Origin: Myxococcales bacterium
Lineage (GTDB): Bacteria > Myxococcota_A > Polyangia > DRWM01 > JAAZOP01
Reading direction: 5' to 3'
NCBI GenBank assembly: GCA_012797735.1
Contig: JAAZOP010000019.1
Location: 1-38,041 of the forward strand
Length of the DNA: 38,041 nt
Shown here: positions 18,147 through 26,446 of the stretch, piece after piece
Position numbering within the stretch: the stretch's first letter is position 1
Layout of the letters: the number at the start of each line of letters is the position of its first letter
Program-made: the position numbers and the translations under genes
Notes under the pieces: generated by a model
What the model was told of the DNA's origin: nothing
Databases searched by the model: none
What the model saw: the letters and a program-made list of their open reading frames with translations, nothing else

Positions 18147-18890
18147 TCAAGACCTGTCGGATTGCTTGGCGTCCGAAGCGGGGGGTCTGCCGGCGGCGCG
18201 GCGCAACAGGGACGGGGGATCCAGCACCTGGTACCGTCCGGCGGCCACGCGATGGAGCACGCCCGCCGCGACGAGCTTCCGCAACGCACGGGACAACGTC
18301 TCGGCCTCGATGCCGAGTTCGGCCGCGAAGGCATACGCCGGAACCGGGAGCTGGAGGAGCAGCAACGGGTCGCCCCGCGGCTCCGCCGGCAGCAGCGTGG
18401 CCAGACCGGCCGCGACGCGGCCGACCGCATCGTGCTCGGCCAGCGCCTCCACGCGCGCGAACGCCTCGCGGAGACGCCGTCCGAGCGCCTGGAGCAGGAC
18501 GAGAGCGATCCGGGGATCGTCCCGCAACGCGTCGCGCAGCGCCGTCCGGCCCATCACGCGCGCCTCGACGTCGTCGAGCGCCACCGCCGTGGCCGGATAG
18601 GGCCCGCCATCCACGAACGGCAGGAAGCCGAAGACCTCGCCCGGACCGAGGACGTACATCAGGAGCATCCGGCCCTCGGGACCGTGGCGCAGGATCTTCA
18701 CGCGGCCGCGGTCGAGCACGACCAGGCGGCCCGAGTGCTCTCCCTCGGTCCACAGCGCCCGGCCCGCCGGGCACCGCCAGGCTCGCAGGCAGGGGGACAG
18801 GACGTCGAGCGCCCGGTGGACGTCTTCGGGAAGCAGCTCACCGCCGGTCCCGAGGGTCTGCCGGCCGTCACCGTGCAGCTGGTCACGCAT
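18147..18890 (-). CDS. Crp/Fnr-family transcriptional regulator
   Basis: Cyclic-nucleotide-binding-like barrel LWTEGEHSGRLVVLDRGRVKILRHGPEGRMLLMYVLGPGEVFGFLPF and C-terminal HTH AAELGIEAETLSRALRKLVAAGVL. Confidence 0.9.
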   Translation of the reverse strand: MRDQLHGDGRQTLGTGGELLPEDVHRALDVLSPCLRAWRCPAGRALWTEGEHSGRLVVLDRGRVKILRHGPEGRMLLMYVLGPGEVFGFLPFVDGGPYPATAVALDDVEARVMGRTALRDALRDDPRIALVLLQALGRRLREAFARVEALAEHDAVGRVAAGLATLLPAEPRGDPLLLLQLPVPAYAFAAELGIEAETLSRALRKLVAAGVLHRVAAGRYQVLDPPSLLRRAAGRPPASDAKQSDRS

Positions 18891-18995
18891 CGCGGCCTCA
18901 CCATCCTTCGGCTCGTAGTTGACGACGATGGGCTCCAGCACGCAAGTACGTCGGCCGGGCGGTCGACTCGGCTTGTTCCGGTGAACGACTCCTTC

Positions 18996-19024
18996 TTGAC
19001 AACATGGCCAAGTGGCAATATAGA
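18996..19024 (+). promoter_or_regulatory. Predicted strong sigma70-like promoter upstream of the second ArsR operon
   Basis: TTGACA-17 nt-TATAGA; spacer holds GCCA-AG-TGGC inverted repeat (19007-19016). Confidence 0.65.
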
Positions 19025-19075
19025 ACAACCCGGTGAGGGTCGTCGGCGGGGATGACCCTCGGGAGGCGTGCTGGA

Positions 19076-19363
19076 ATGAAGCGGAGAGACTTCCGGGCCC
19101 AGGCGCGCGTGATGAAGGCGTTGGCCAACGAGGCGCGGTTGCTGATCGTGGATCGCCTGGGCGACGGCGAGTGCAGTGCCGGCGAGCTCACGAAGCTCGT
19201 CGGCCTGGACCAGTCGACCGTGTCCAAGCACCTCGCCGTCCTGCGAGCCCAGGGGATCGTGGAGGACCGGCGCGAAGGAAGCGTGGTCTACTACCGGCTC
19301 GCCATGCCGTGCGTCACCAACTTCTTCTCCTGCGCCGCGGAGGCCGTCCGGGAGCGGAAATAG
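19076..19363 (+). CDS. ArsR-family transcriptional regulator (second copy)
   Basis: MKALANEARLLIVDRLGDGECSAGELTKLVGLDQSTVSKHLAVLRAQGIVEDRREGSVVYYRLAMPCVTNFFSC; GGGAGG upstream. Confidence 0.92.
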   Translation: MKRRDFRAQARVMKALANEARLLIVDRLGDGECSAGELTKLVGLDQSTVSKHLAVLRAQGIVEDRREGSVVYYRLAMPCVTNFFSCAAEAVRERK

Positions 19364-19462
19364 TGCAGGTCCGGGCGATGTCGGGGAAGGCGAGGCCGTG
19401 GATGCGTGTTGGTTGCTTGGCCAGGTCATCCATCCGGGGCGGGGCTGCGAGCGGGCGCTGAG

Positions 19463-20632
19463 ATGAAGGAGATCACGAAATTCGGACTGCTGGTCGCCGC
19501 CGTGGCGACGGCCTGGGCCATGCCGATCGGCGAACCGCGCGTGCAGGGGGCGATCTTCGAGGCATTCGCCATGCTCCACGAGTACGCGCGGGACCACATT
19601 CTGCTCTGCCTGGTCCCCGCGTTCTTCATCGCCGGCGCGATCAGCGTCTTCGTCAGCCAGGCCTCGGTGATGAAGTACCTCGGGGCCGGCGCCTCGAAGT
19701 GGATCGCCTACCCCGTGGCCGCGGTGTCGGGCACGATCCTCGCCGTCTGCTCCTGCACGGTCCTGCCGCTGTTCTCCGGCATCCACAAGCGCGGCGCCGG
19801 GCTGGGGCCGGCGACCGCCTTCCTGTACTCGGGGCCCGCGATCAACGTCCTGGCGATCATCCTCACGGCCCGCGTGCTCGGCCTCGAGCTGGGCATCGCC
19901 CGGGCGGTCGGCGCGGTGGCGTTCTCGGTCGTGATCGGACTGTTGATGCACCTGTTCTTCCGCAAGGAGGAGGAGGAGCGGGTGAAGGCGGCGGCGGTCC
20001 TGCCCGAGGCGCTCGAAGCGGCCCGCCGGCTCTGGCAGGACGGCCTGTACTTCGCGGCCATGGTCGGCATCCTCGTCTTCGCCAACTGGGGTCGGCCCGC
20101 CGGCGAGACTTCGGGGTTCTGGTACGCGGTCTGGAGCGTCAAGTGGTTCGTGACCGGGTTCTTCGCGCTGGGGCTGGCCGCGATGCTGTGGCGCTGGTTC
20201 AGGAAGGACGAGCTCGGCGACTGGGTGTCCTCGACCTGGACGTTCGCCAAGCAGATCATGCCGCTGCTCCTCGGCGGCGTGCTGGTCGCCGGCCTGCTGC
20301 TCGGGCGGCCCGGGCACGAGGGGCTGATCCCGTCGGAGTGGGTGGAGACGGCGGTCGGAGGCAACTCGATCCGGGCGAACCTGTTCGCCTCGATCGCCGG
20401 GGCCCTCATGTATTTCGCCACGCTCACCGAGGTGCCGATCCTCCAGGGGTTGATCGGGTCCGGGATGGGCAAGGGACCGGCGCTGACGCTGCTGCTCGCC
20501 GGACCGGCGTTGTCGCTGCCGTCGATGATCGTGATCCGCAGCGTGCTCGGCACGAAGAAGACGCTGGCCTACGTGTCGCTGGTCGTGGTGATGTCCACGA
20601 TCGTCGGTTTCGCCTACGGGGCGGTGTTCTAG
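19463..20632 (+). CDS. Full-length permease (UPF0718/PF03773-like)
   Basis: AISVFVSQASVMKYLGAGASKWIAYPVAAVSGTILAVCSCTVLPLFSGIHKRGAGLGPATAFLYSGPAINVLAIILTARVLG...LTEVPILQGLIGSGMGKGPALTLLLAGPALSLPSMIVI. Confidence 0.9.
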   Translation: MKEITKFGLLVAAVATAWAMPIGEPRVQGAIFEAFAMLHEYARDHILLCLVPAFFIAGAISVFVSQASVMKYLGAGASKWIAYPVAAVSGTILAVCSCTVLPLFSGIHKRGAGLGPATAFLYSGPAINVLAIILTARVLGLELGIARAVGAVAFSVVIGLLMHLFFRKEEEERVKAAAVLPEALEAARRLWQDGLYFAAMVGILVFANWGRPAGETSGFWYAVWSVKWFVTGFFALGLAAMLWRWFRKDELGDWVSSTWTFAKQIMPLLLGGVLVAGLLLGRPGHEGLIPSEWVETAVGGNSIRANLFASIAGALMYFATLTEVPILQGLIGSGMGKGPALTLLLAGPALSLPSMIVIRSVLGTKKTLAYVSLVVVMSTIVGFAYGAVF

Positions 20633-20646
20633 AAAGGAGGCGCGCG

Positions 20647-20895
20647 ATGGAAATCAAGGTGCTGGGAACCGGGTGTCCGAAGTGCAAGAAGCTGTACGCG
20701 GAGGCGGAGCAGGCGATCGCCCACGCCGGGGTCCCCGTGACCCTCAGCAAGGTGGAGAAGCTCGACGAGATCATGGACTACGGCGTGATGATGACGCCGG
20801 CGCTGGTGGTCGACGGCGAGGTCAAGTGCTCCGGGAGGATCGCGAAGGCCGCGGAGATCGTGACGTGGATCATGACCGCCGCGGCGAAGGAATAG
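20647..20895 (+). CDS. Small thioredoxin-family protein (MTH895-like)
   Basis: MEIKVLGTGCPKCKKLYAEAEQAI...MTPALVVDGEVKCSGRIAKAAEI; CPKC active site. Confidence 0.9.
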   Translation: MEIKVLGTGCPKCKKLYAEAEQAIAHAGVPVTLSKVEKLDEIMDYGVMMTPALVVDGEVKCSGRIAKAAEIVTWIMTAAAKE

Positions 20896-20898
20896 CCG

Positions 20899-21285
20899 AT
20901 GGCGGGCGGGGTCCAGTGCGCTTGCGGGGAAGAGGCGGTCACGCTGATCTTCACCTGCTCCGGCTCGTCGAACGTCGGGCAGATCGCCCATCGGGCCGGC
21001 CTGCGGCTGTCCGAGCAGGGGGTCGGCGAGATGTCGTGTCTCGCCGGGGTCGGCGCGCACATCAGCGGCTTCGTGGTCTCGGCGCTGGACTGCGAGACGT
21101 TGGTGGCGATTGACGGGTGCCCGCAGCTCTGCGCGCTGAAGACGTTCGCGCACCATGACATCCGGCCCGCCGTCCACGTCTGCTTGACGGAGATGGGGTT
21201 CGAGAAGTCCCACGAGGTGCCGGCGACCGACGGCGACGTCGAGCGCGCCGTCCGGCTGATCGCGGACAAGATCGGGAGTCGCTGA
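20899..21285 (+). CDS. Putative zinc-binding protein (DGC domain), second copy
   Basis: LIFTCSGSSNVGQIAHRAGLRLSEQGVGEMSCLAGVG...ETLVAIDGCPQLCALKTF. Confidence 0.85.
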   Translation: MAGGVQCACGEEAVTLIFTCSGSSNVGQIAHRAGLRLSEQGVGEMSCLAGVGAHISGFVVSALDCETLVAIDGCPQLCALKTFAHHDIRPAVHVCLTEMGFEKSHEVPATDGDVERAVRLIADKIGSR

Positions 21286-21989
21286 TGCTCGAGGAGTTCG
21301 CGAAGAACGCCGGGCAGTACATCCATACCAACCCGTGGCTGGCGGTGGTCGCGGTGTTCATCGGCGGGATGATCACCGCGAGCAACCCGTGCGTGCTGGC
21401 GATGATCCCGCTGATGATGAGCTTCGTCGCCGGGCGCAAGGAGGAGTCGGTCGGTCCGCTGAAGGCGCTCGGGTACTCCCTGGCCTTCGTGTTCGGGCTG
21501 AGCATCACCTTCACCGTCCTTGGGGTGGCGGCGGCCCTCACGGGTTCGCTGTACGGGGAGGTATCCGGCGTCTGGAACTGGGTCGTGGCGGGCATCTGCC
21601 TGGTCATGGGCCTGCACCTGCTGGGCGCCATCCCGCTCCGGATTCCCGTGCCCGCCGGCATCCAGCCGCGGACGCGCGGCGTCGTGGGAGCGTTCGTGCT
21701 CGGCCTGCTGTTCGGCGTCGTGTCGGCGCCCTGCGCGGCGCCGATCCTGATCGTGTTGCTGACCTATCTGGCGTCGTCCGGCTCGTCGGTGGCGTACGGG
21801 GCGACCCTGCTGCTGGTCTACGGCCTGGGGCACAGCGTGCTGATCCTGATCGCCGGCACATCGATGGGCGCCGCGCGCAAGCTGATCGAGTCGCGCAAGA
21901 TCACGCGGGCCACCGACATCATGCGGCGGGTCGCGGGAGCGCTGGTGATTGCCGTCGGGGCGTACTTCGCGTATCTGGCCTTGCAGTAG
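21285..21989 (+). CDS. ccdA: CcdA/DsbD-like cytochrome c biogenesis thiol transporter
   Basis: FIGGMITASNPCVLAMIPLMMSFVAGRKEES...LGYSLAFVFGLSITFTVLGVAAAL...FGVVSAPCAAPILIVLLTYLA. Confidence 0.92.
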   Translation: MLEEFAKNAGQYIHTNPWLAVVAVFIGGMITASNPCVLAMIPLMMSFVAGRKEESVGPLKALGYSLAFVFGLSITFTVLGVAAALTGSLYGEVSGVWNWVVAGICLVMGLHLLGAIPLRIPVPAGIQPRTRGVVGAFVLGLLFGVVSAPCAAPILIVLLTYLASSGSSVAYGATLLLVYGLGHSVLILIAGTSMGAARKLIESRKITRATDIMRRVAGALVIAVGAYFAYLALQ

Positions 21990-22002
21990 AGAGGAACGAA
22001 GG

Positions 22003-22482
22003 ATGAGCCACAAGAACCTGATCGTCGGATGCCTCCTGTCCGTGGTGGCCCTGTCGGGCTGCGACCGCAAGGCGGATGCGAGCAACGCTCCCGCCCCGGC
22101 AACGACCGCAGCGGCCCAGACCGCGACGACGGCTTCGCCCACGCCGGTCGCCGGCGACCCCGCCGGAAGTGCCGCCGCGGTTTCGACCCCGACCTCCCCT
22201 GTGGCCCGCATCGTCTTCATCGGCAAGGAGAATGCCTGCCAGTGCACGCGGGCGGCCATCGACGCGTCGTGGGCCGCGCTCCAGGAGGCCCTGGCCGGAG
22301 CGAACATCCCGGTCGAGCGGCTCCAGATCGACACGCAGTCGGTGGAGGTGGCCCAGTACCGCGAGATCCAGGCCATCTTCGGCCTGCCGGCGATCTACTT
22401 CTTCGACGCCTCCGGCGGCTTCCTCCGCCAGCTCCAGGGCGAGGTCACGGCGGACGCGATCCGGGAGATTCTGCACCCATAG
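22003..22482 (+). CDS. Thioredoxin-like lipoprotein with CxC motif
   Basis: Lipobox VVALSGC; low-complexity Ala/Thr linker; IVFIGKENACQCTRAAIDASWAALQ...YREIQAIFGLPAIYFFDASGGFLRQLQGEV (cis-Pro LPAIYF). Confidence 0.7.
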   Translation: MSHKNLIVGCLLSVVALSGCDRKADASNAPAPATTAAAQTATTASPTPVAGDPAGSAAAVSTPTSPVARIVFIGKENACQCTRAAIDASWAALQEALAGANIPVERLQIDTQSVEVAQYREIQAIFGLPAIYFFDASGGFLRQLQGEVTADAIREILHP

Positions 22483-22669
22483 CCCCGGGAGCATCGGTCC
22501 TCGAAGAAGCCGTCGGACGCAGACCGCCGCTCCCTTCCCCCCCGAAACCCCAGGGCAAGCGGTCGCGTCCGGGTGGTCGCGCATGGACCCGACAGCGGGC
22601 GTGACGGGCGGCGCCGCGGCAGCGGGTCCCGTCCGCGCAACCGTCTGAAGGACCGGGTCCGGCGGGTCG

Positions 22670-23209
22670 CTACCTTCTCCGCCTGGCGGGCTTGCGCTTG
22701 CGCCGCGGCGGAGATCCCTGCGGCTCGTCCGGCCCGACGGAGGGCGAAATGCGACCCGCCTTCCAGCTCTCGGCGTCGAGCGCCTCGAGGGCGCGGCCGT
22801 AGCGAGCGAGGTCCGGCTCCCGTCCACGCTGGAGCATCCCGAACATCTCCTCGGCGAGCACCGCTGCAATGGCATGGATCGCGTCGTGCCGGCTCAATCC
22901 GCCGGCGCGCAGCCGTTCGAGCGCGCGGCGGGTCTCGGGCGGGTTGTTCGCGGCGATCTCGTTCTCGACGAGCAGGTGCATCACGCTGTGGGCCATCAGC
23001 GACGGCACGGGATCGTGCGGCCGATCCCGGCGGTGGTGCCGTTCGATGGCCAGTCGGTTGTCGTCGTCGCCGGCCTTCCGCCAGGCCTCCGGGTCCGGGT
23101 CGGTCTCTCCGTCGTAGCGAGTCCCGATCCGCTCGAGCTCGTCGTCGTCGTCGTCGTCGTCGCCGGCGGCTTCCTCGCGGGCCGGGAACGGCCAGGTCAG
23201 GTGCGCCAT
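22670..23209 (-). CDS. DUF1841-like protein with acidic poly-Asp tract
   Basis: MAHSVMHLLVENEIAANNPPETRRALERLRAGGLSRHDAIHAIAAVLAEEMFGML; GDDDDDDDELE tract. Confidence 0.6.
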   Translation of the reverse strand: MAHLTWPFPAREEAAGDDDDDDDELERIGTRYDGETDPDPEAWRKAGDDDNRLAIERHHRRDRPHDPVPSLMAHSVMHLLVENEIAANNPPETRRALERLRAGGLSRHDAIHAIAAVLAEEMFGMLQRGREPDLARYGRALEALDAESWKAGRISPSVGPDEPQGSPPRRKRKPARRRR

Positions 23210-23371
23210 GGCCGGTCCGTCCGGAGTCCGGACGGGCACCGCCAACTCGAACGGCGTCCCGGCGCGACCGCCGCACCGCAACGTGGGTCCGCCGGCGCGA
23301 CCGGCGATCGACGGGGCCACCCGGGCTGTCGGTGGCCGGCGACCGGGGCGGACCGGGCGCGGCCGCGCCGG

Positions 23372-24337
23372 TCACTCCTCGGGCGGGGGACCGCCGAGGC
23401 CGGCGAGGTCCTGGGGGCGGACCTTGGCGGCGTCGAACTTGCGGGCGGCGGCGAGCATCCGGACGAGGGTGGCCTCGAGGTCGGCGCGGGGGGCCTTCTG
23501 CCCCGGCCTGCCGGCCCGCGCGAACCGCAACGGGTTGATCCGCGCAACGACGAACGGCTTGAGGTACGGCGACTGGAGCCCCGCCGCCTTCAGCTTCCCC
23601 ACCACCTCGACGACCGCCGCGTCCAGCTCCAGCAGCCGCGCGGCGTGCTCCGCGCGCGCCTCGAGCGATTCGGCGATGGCGGCCGGCGAGAAGGCGTCGC
23701 AGCGCCGCACGACCGGCAGGTACGCGCCGCCGGAGAAGCGCCCGTTCCTCTCGTAGCACAACCCCAGCGTCAGGTACGCCGGCTCCTCGAACTCGAACGC
23801 CCAGTCGCTCTCCGGCCGCCGCGCCGTCGCCGGGTCGGCGGCCAGGCCGCGGGCGATGCGGACGACCTCCAGGGAGCGGTCCTTGACGTTGTGGGCCTTC
23901 TCGGTGTTGAGCGCCAGGATCCGGTGCGCGATCTCCGCCTCGGGAACGAGCAGCGCGGTGATCGCGCGCGCGCCCAGTTCGCGGAGGGCGAGCAGCCGGT
24001 GCATCCCGTTGGGGGTCCAGTAGCCGCCGGCGTGGCGCACGGCGACGACGGGATCGAGGAACCGGCCGACCTTCGGGATGACGCCGGCGAGGCGGGCCAC
24101 GTGGGTGGGCGACGGCTCCCGCTGGTACGGGGTCGGCTCGATGCGTTCGAGCGGCAACGAGACGAGGAGGAGCCAGGCCCCGCCGAAGGGGTCGCGGTAG
24201 CGGGCCAGGACGGCGCCGCCGTCGTCCTCGACCTGCCGCGCGAGCGCCTCGACGTCGCGCGGGGGGGACCCGCGCGCGACCTCTGTCGGCTCGAGTCCCA
24301 CGGTCCGGGGTGCGGGTCGCTTCTTGCGGGGCGGCAT
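23372..24337 (-). CDS. ParB N-terminal-like domain protein
   Basis: LPLERIEPTPYQREPSPTHVARLAGVIPKVGRFLDPVVAVRHAGGYWTPNGMHRLLALRELGARAITALLVPE. Confidence 0.75.
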   Translation of the reverse strand: MPPRKKRPAPRTVGLEPTEVARGSPPRDVEALARQVEDDGGAVLARYRDPFGGAWLLLVSLPLERIEPTPYQREPSPTHVARLAGVIPKVGRFLDPVVAVRHAGGYWTPNGMHRLLALRELGARAITALLVPEAEIAHRILALNTEKAHNVKDRSLEVVRIARGLAADPATARRPESDWAFEFEEPAYLTLGLCYERNGRFSGGAYLPVVRRCDAFSPAAIAESLEARAEHAARLLELDAAVVEVVGKLKAAGLQSPYLKPFVVARINPLRFARAGRPGQKAPRADLEATLVRMLAAARKFDAAKVRPQDLAGLGGPPPEE

Positions 24338-24422
24338 CGAGAGGGACGATAGCCGGGCCGACAAGCGGCGACAAGCGGGATGCGGGCGCGAACTGCGGTC
24401 CCGTGCGGCGAAGCCCTGCGGT

Positions 24423-25835
24423 TCAGTCCGCCGACGGCGCGACGTACCGCTCGACCCGCCGGCCGAGCCCGGCGGCGATGCCGGCGAGCGCTTCGACGAC
24501 GTCTTCCATGGAGGGAAGGCGATCCTCGGGACGCCGGGCCATCATCCGGGCGACGAGATCGAGAAGCGGCCGGGGGGCGGAAGGGACGGCCGCGGCGAGC
24601 GGGGCGGGGCGTCCCTCCAGCACGCGGACCATCTTCCCCTCCGGCGTCTCGTCGTCGAACGGGTTGGCGCCGGCGAGCAGTTCGTAGAGCACGACGCCGA
24701 GCGAGAACTGGTCGGCGGCGGGACCCGACGGCCGGCCCCGGATCCGCTCGGGCGCCATGTACGCGGGCGAGCCGAGGATCTGGTCGCGCAGGGTGAGGTC
24801 CGAGCCCTGGACGGCGGCGATGCCGAAGTCGAGCAGCTTGGTCGTGCCGTCCTTGCGGACGAGGATGTTGCCGGGCTTGACGTCGCGATGGACGATGCCG
24901 CGGGCGTGCGCGAAGGCCAGGGCGTCGGCGACCTGGAACGCCAGCGGCACCGCCTCCTCCGGCGGCAGCCGGTGGCGTTCCTCGAGGATGCGGTCCAGCG
25001 AGCGCCCGTCGACCAGTTCGAGGACGATGTACCAGAGGCCGAGCGCGTGGTCGCGGCCGAGGTCGTGGACCGCGACGATGCCGGGGTGGGAAAGCGCTCC
25101 CGCGGCCGCCGCCTCGCGCTGGAACCGCGCAAGCAGCTCGGCGGTGCGCTCGGGGCGGTCGGTGGTCAGGCGCATGACCTTGACGGCGACGGGGCGCCCG
25201 AGCAGCGGATCGCGGCAACGGAACACCTCGCCCATCCCCCCGCGGCCGATCAGCTCGACGATCTCGTACCGCCCGATGCGACCGTACGCGGTCTGACCGG
25301 CGTCGCCCGCCGGCAGGGGCGGCGGCAGCGGATGCGACGGCGCGGGGACGGCGGCCGCGGGCGGCGGCGTCCCCGCCGGTGCGCCGGCCGGGTCGGCGAT
25401 CGGCCGTTCGGCCACCACGTCGGTCGTCCGCACCGGGATCGCCTTCTCGCGGCGCTGCCGCATCGCCGCCTCGACCGTCGCCCGGAGCTGGTCGAACCGC
25501 ACCGGCTTCTCCAGGAACTCGAACGCCCCCGACTTCACCGCCTGCACCGCGGTGGGCACCGACCCGACGGCGGTCAGCACGACGAACTCGCCCGGCTGTC
25601 CGCGCGACCGCGCCTGGCGGATGAGGTCGATCCCGGTCATCCCCGGCATCGCCAGGTCGGTGATCACCAGATCGGCCGGCCGCCGCGCCAGCGCCGCCAG
25701 CGCTTCCGGGCCCGAGCCGGCTGTGGCGACGGAGAATCCGAGCTGTTCGAGGAACACGCGCAGCAGGTGGACGATCGCCGGGTCGTCGTCGACCACCAGC
25801 GCCGGGGAACCCTCGAACGGACGGCCGGCGGACAT
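24423..25835 (-). CDS. Response-regulator receiver domain fused to Ser/Thr protein kinase
   Basis: REC: ALVVDDDPAIVHLLRVFLEQLGF...DLVITDLAMPGMTGIDLI...SGAFEFLEKPV; kinase: GRYEIVELIGRGGMGEVFRCRDPLLGRPVAVKVM...GIVHRDVKPGNILVRKDGTTKLLDFGIA...GSPAYMAPERI. Confidence 0.93.
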   Translation of the reverse strand: MSAGRPFEGSPALVVDDDPAIVHLLRVFLEQLGFSVATAGSGPEALAALARRPADLVITDLAMPGMTGIDLIRQARSRGQPGEFVVLTAVGSVPTAVQAVKSGAFEFLEKPVRFDQLRATVEAAMRQRREKAIPVRTTDVVAERPIADPAGAPAGTPPPAAAVPAPSHPLPPPLPAGDAGQTAYGRIGRYEIVELIGRGGMGEVFRCRDPLLGRPVAVKVMRLTTDRPERTAELLARFQREAAAAGALSHPGIVAVHDLGRDHALGLWYIVLELVDGRSLDRILEERHRLPPEEAVPLAFQVADALAFAHARGIVHRDVKPGNILVRKDGTTKLLDFGIAAVQGSDLTLRDQILGSPAYMAPERIRGRPSGPAADQFSLGVVLYELLAGANPFDDETPEGKMVRVLEGRPAPLAAAVPSAPRPLLDLVARMMARRPEDRLPSMEDVVEALAGIAAGLGRRVERYVAPSAD

Positions 25836-26006
25836 CGCGCGGCCCGGATTCTACCCGAGCCCGGGTTCGGTTCTCCAGTCCGCCGACCGGACCGGGCGCG
25901 CGGAGCCCCGCCGGGAGCCGCCGATTGCCCGACACCCGGCGGCCGTGTACAACCCGGTGGTGCGGCGGCCGGGCCGGAAGCGACCGTCGCGGCGGGAAAC
26001 GGCAGG

Positions 26007-26399
26007 ATGGTGCGGGTGACGGCGGCGGTGATCGAGCGGGACGGGAGGTTCCTGATCGCCCGGCGTCCGGCCGGCGAGCGCCGCGGCGGTCTCTGGGAGT
26101 TCCCCGGCGGAACGCTCGAGCCGGGCGAGGACCCGCGCGAGTGCCTGCGGCGCGAGTTGCGCGAGGAGCTGGGGGTGGAGGCCGAGATCGGCGAGCTGCT
26201 GGTGCGGCACGTGCAGGTCTACGAGGACGTCACGATCGAGCTGTCGAGCTACCGGGCGCGACTGCTCGCCGGCGTCCCCCGGGCGCGCGAGCACGACGCG
26301 CTGGCCTGGGTGGCGCCGGAGGAGCTCGGCGCCTACGAGTTTCCCGCCGCCGACGGCCCCACCGTGGATCGGCTGCGCCGGCCCGGCGCGACACCCTGA
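26007..26399 (+). CDS. Nudix hydrolase, MutT-like
   Basis: GLWEFPGGTLEPGEDPRECLRRELREELGVEAEI: Nudix box GX5EX7REUXEEXGU. Confidence 0.93.
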   Translation: MVRVTAAVIERDGRFLIARRPAGERRGGLWEFPGGTLEPGEDPRECLRRELREELGVEAEIGELLVRHVQVYEDVTIELSSYRARLLAGVPRAREHDALAWVAPEELGAYEFPAADGPTVDRLRRPGATP

Positions 26400-26446
26400 G
26401 CGGGTCGCCGGGCCGCGCAGCGGCCGGGAGCTCGGGCCGAGGGCGT

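Noticed and set aside
1239-22482. Mobile genomic island boundaries
   Set aside because: No integrase, transposase, tRNA or flanking direct repeats were found, so mobility is not supported.
23140-23162. CGT/GTC trinucleotide microsatellite
   Set aside because: Explained as a poly-Asp codon run in the DUF1841-like gene; possible slippage site but not otherwise informative.
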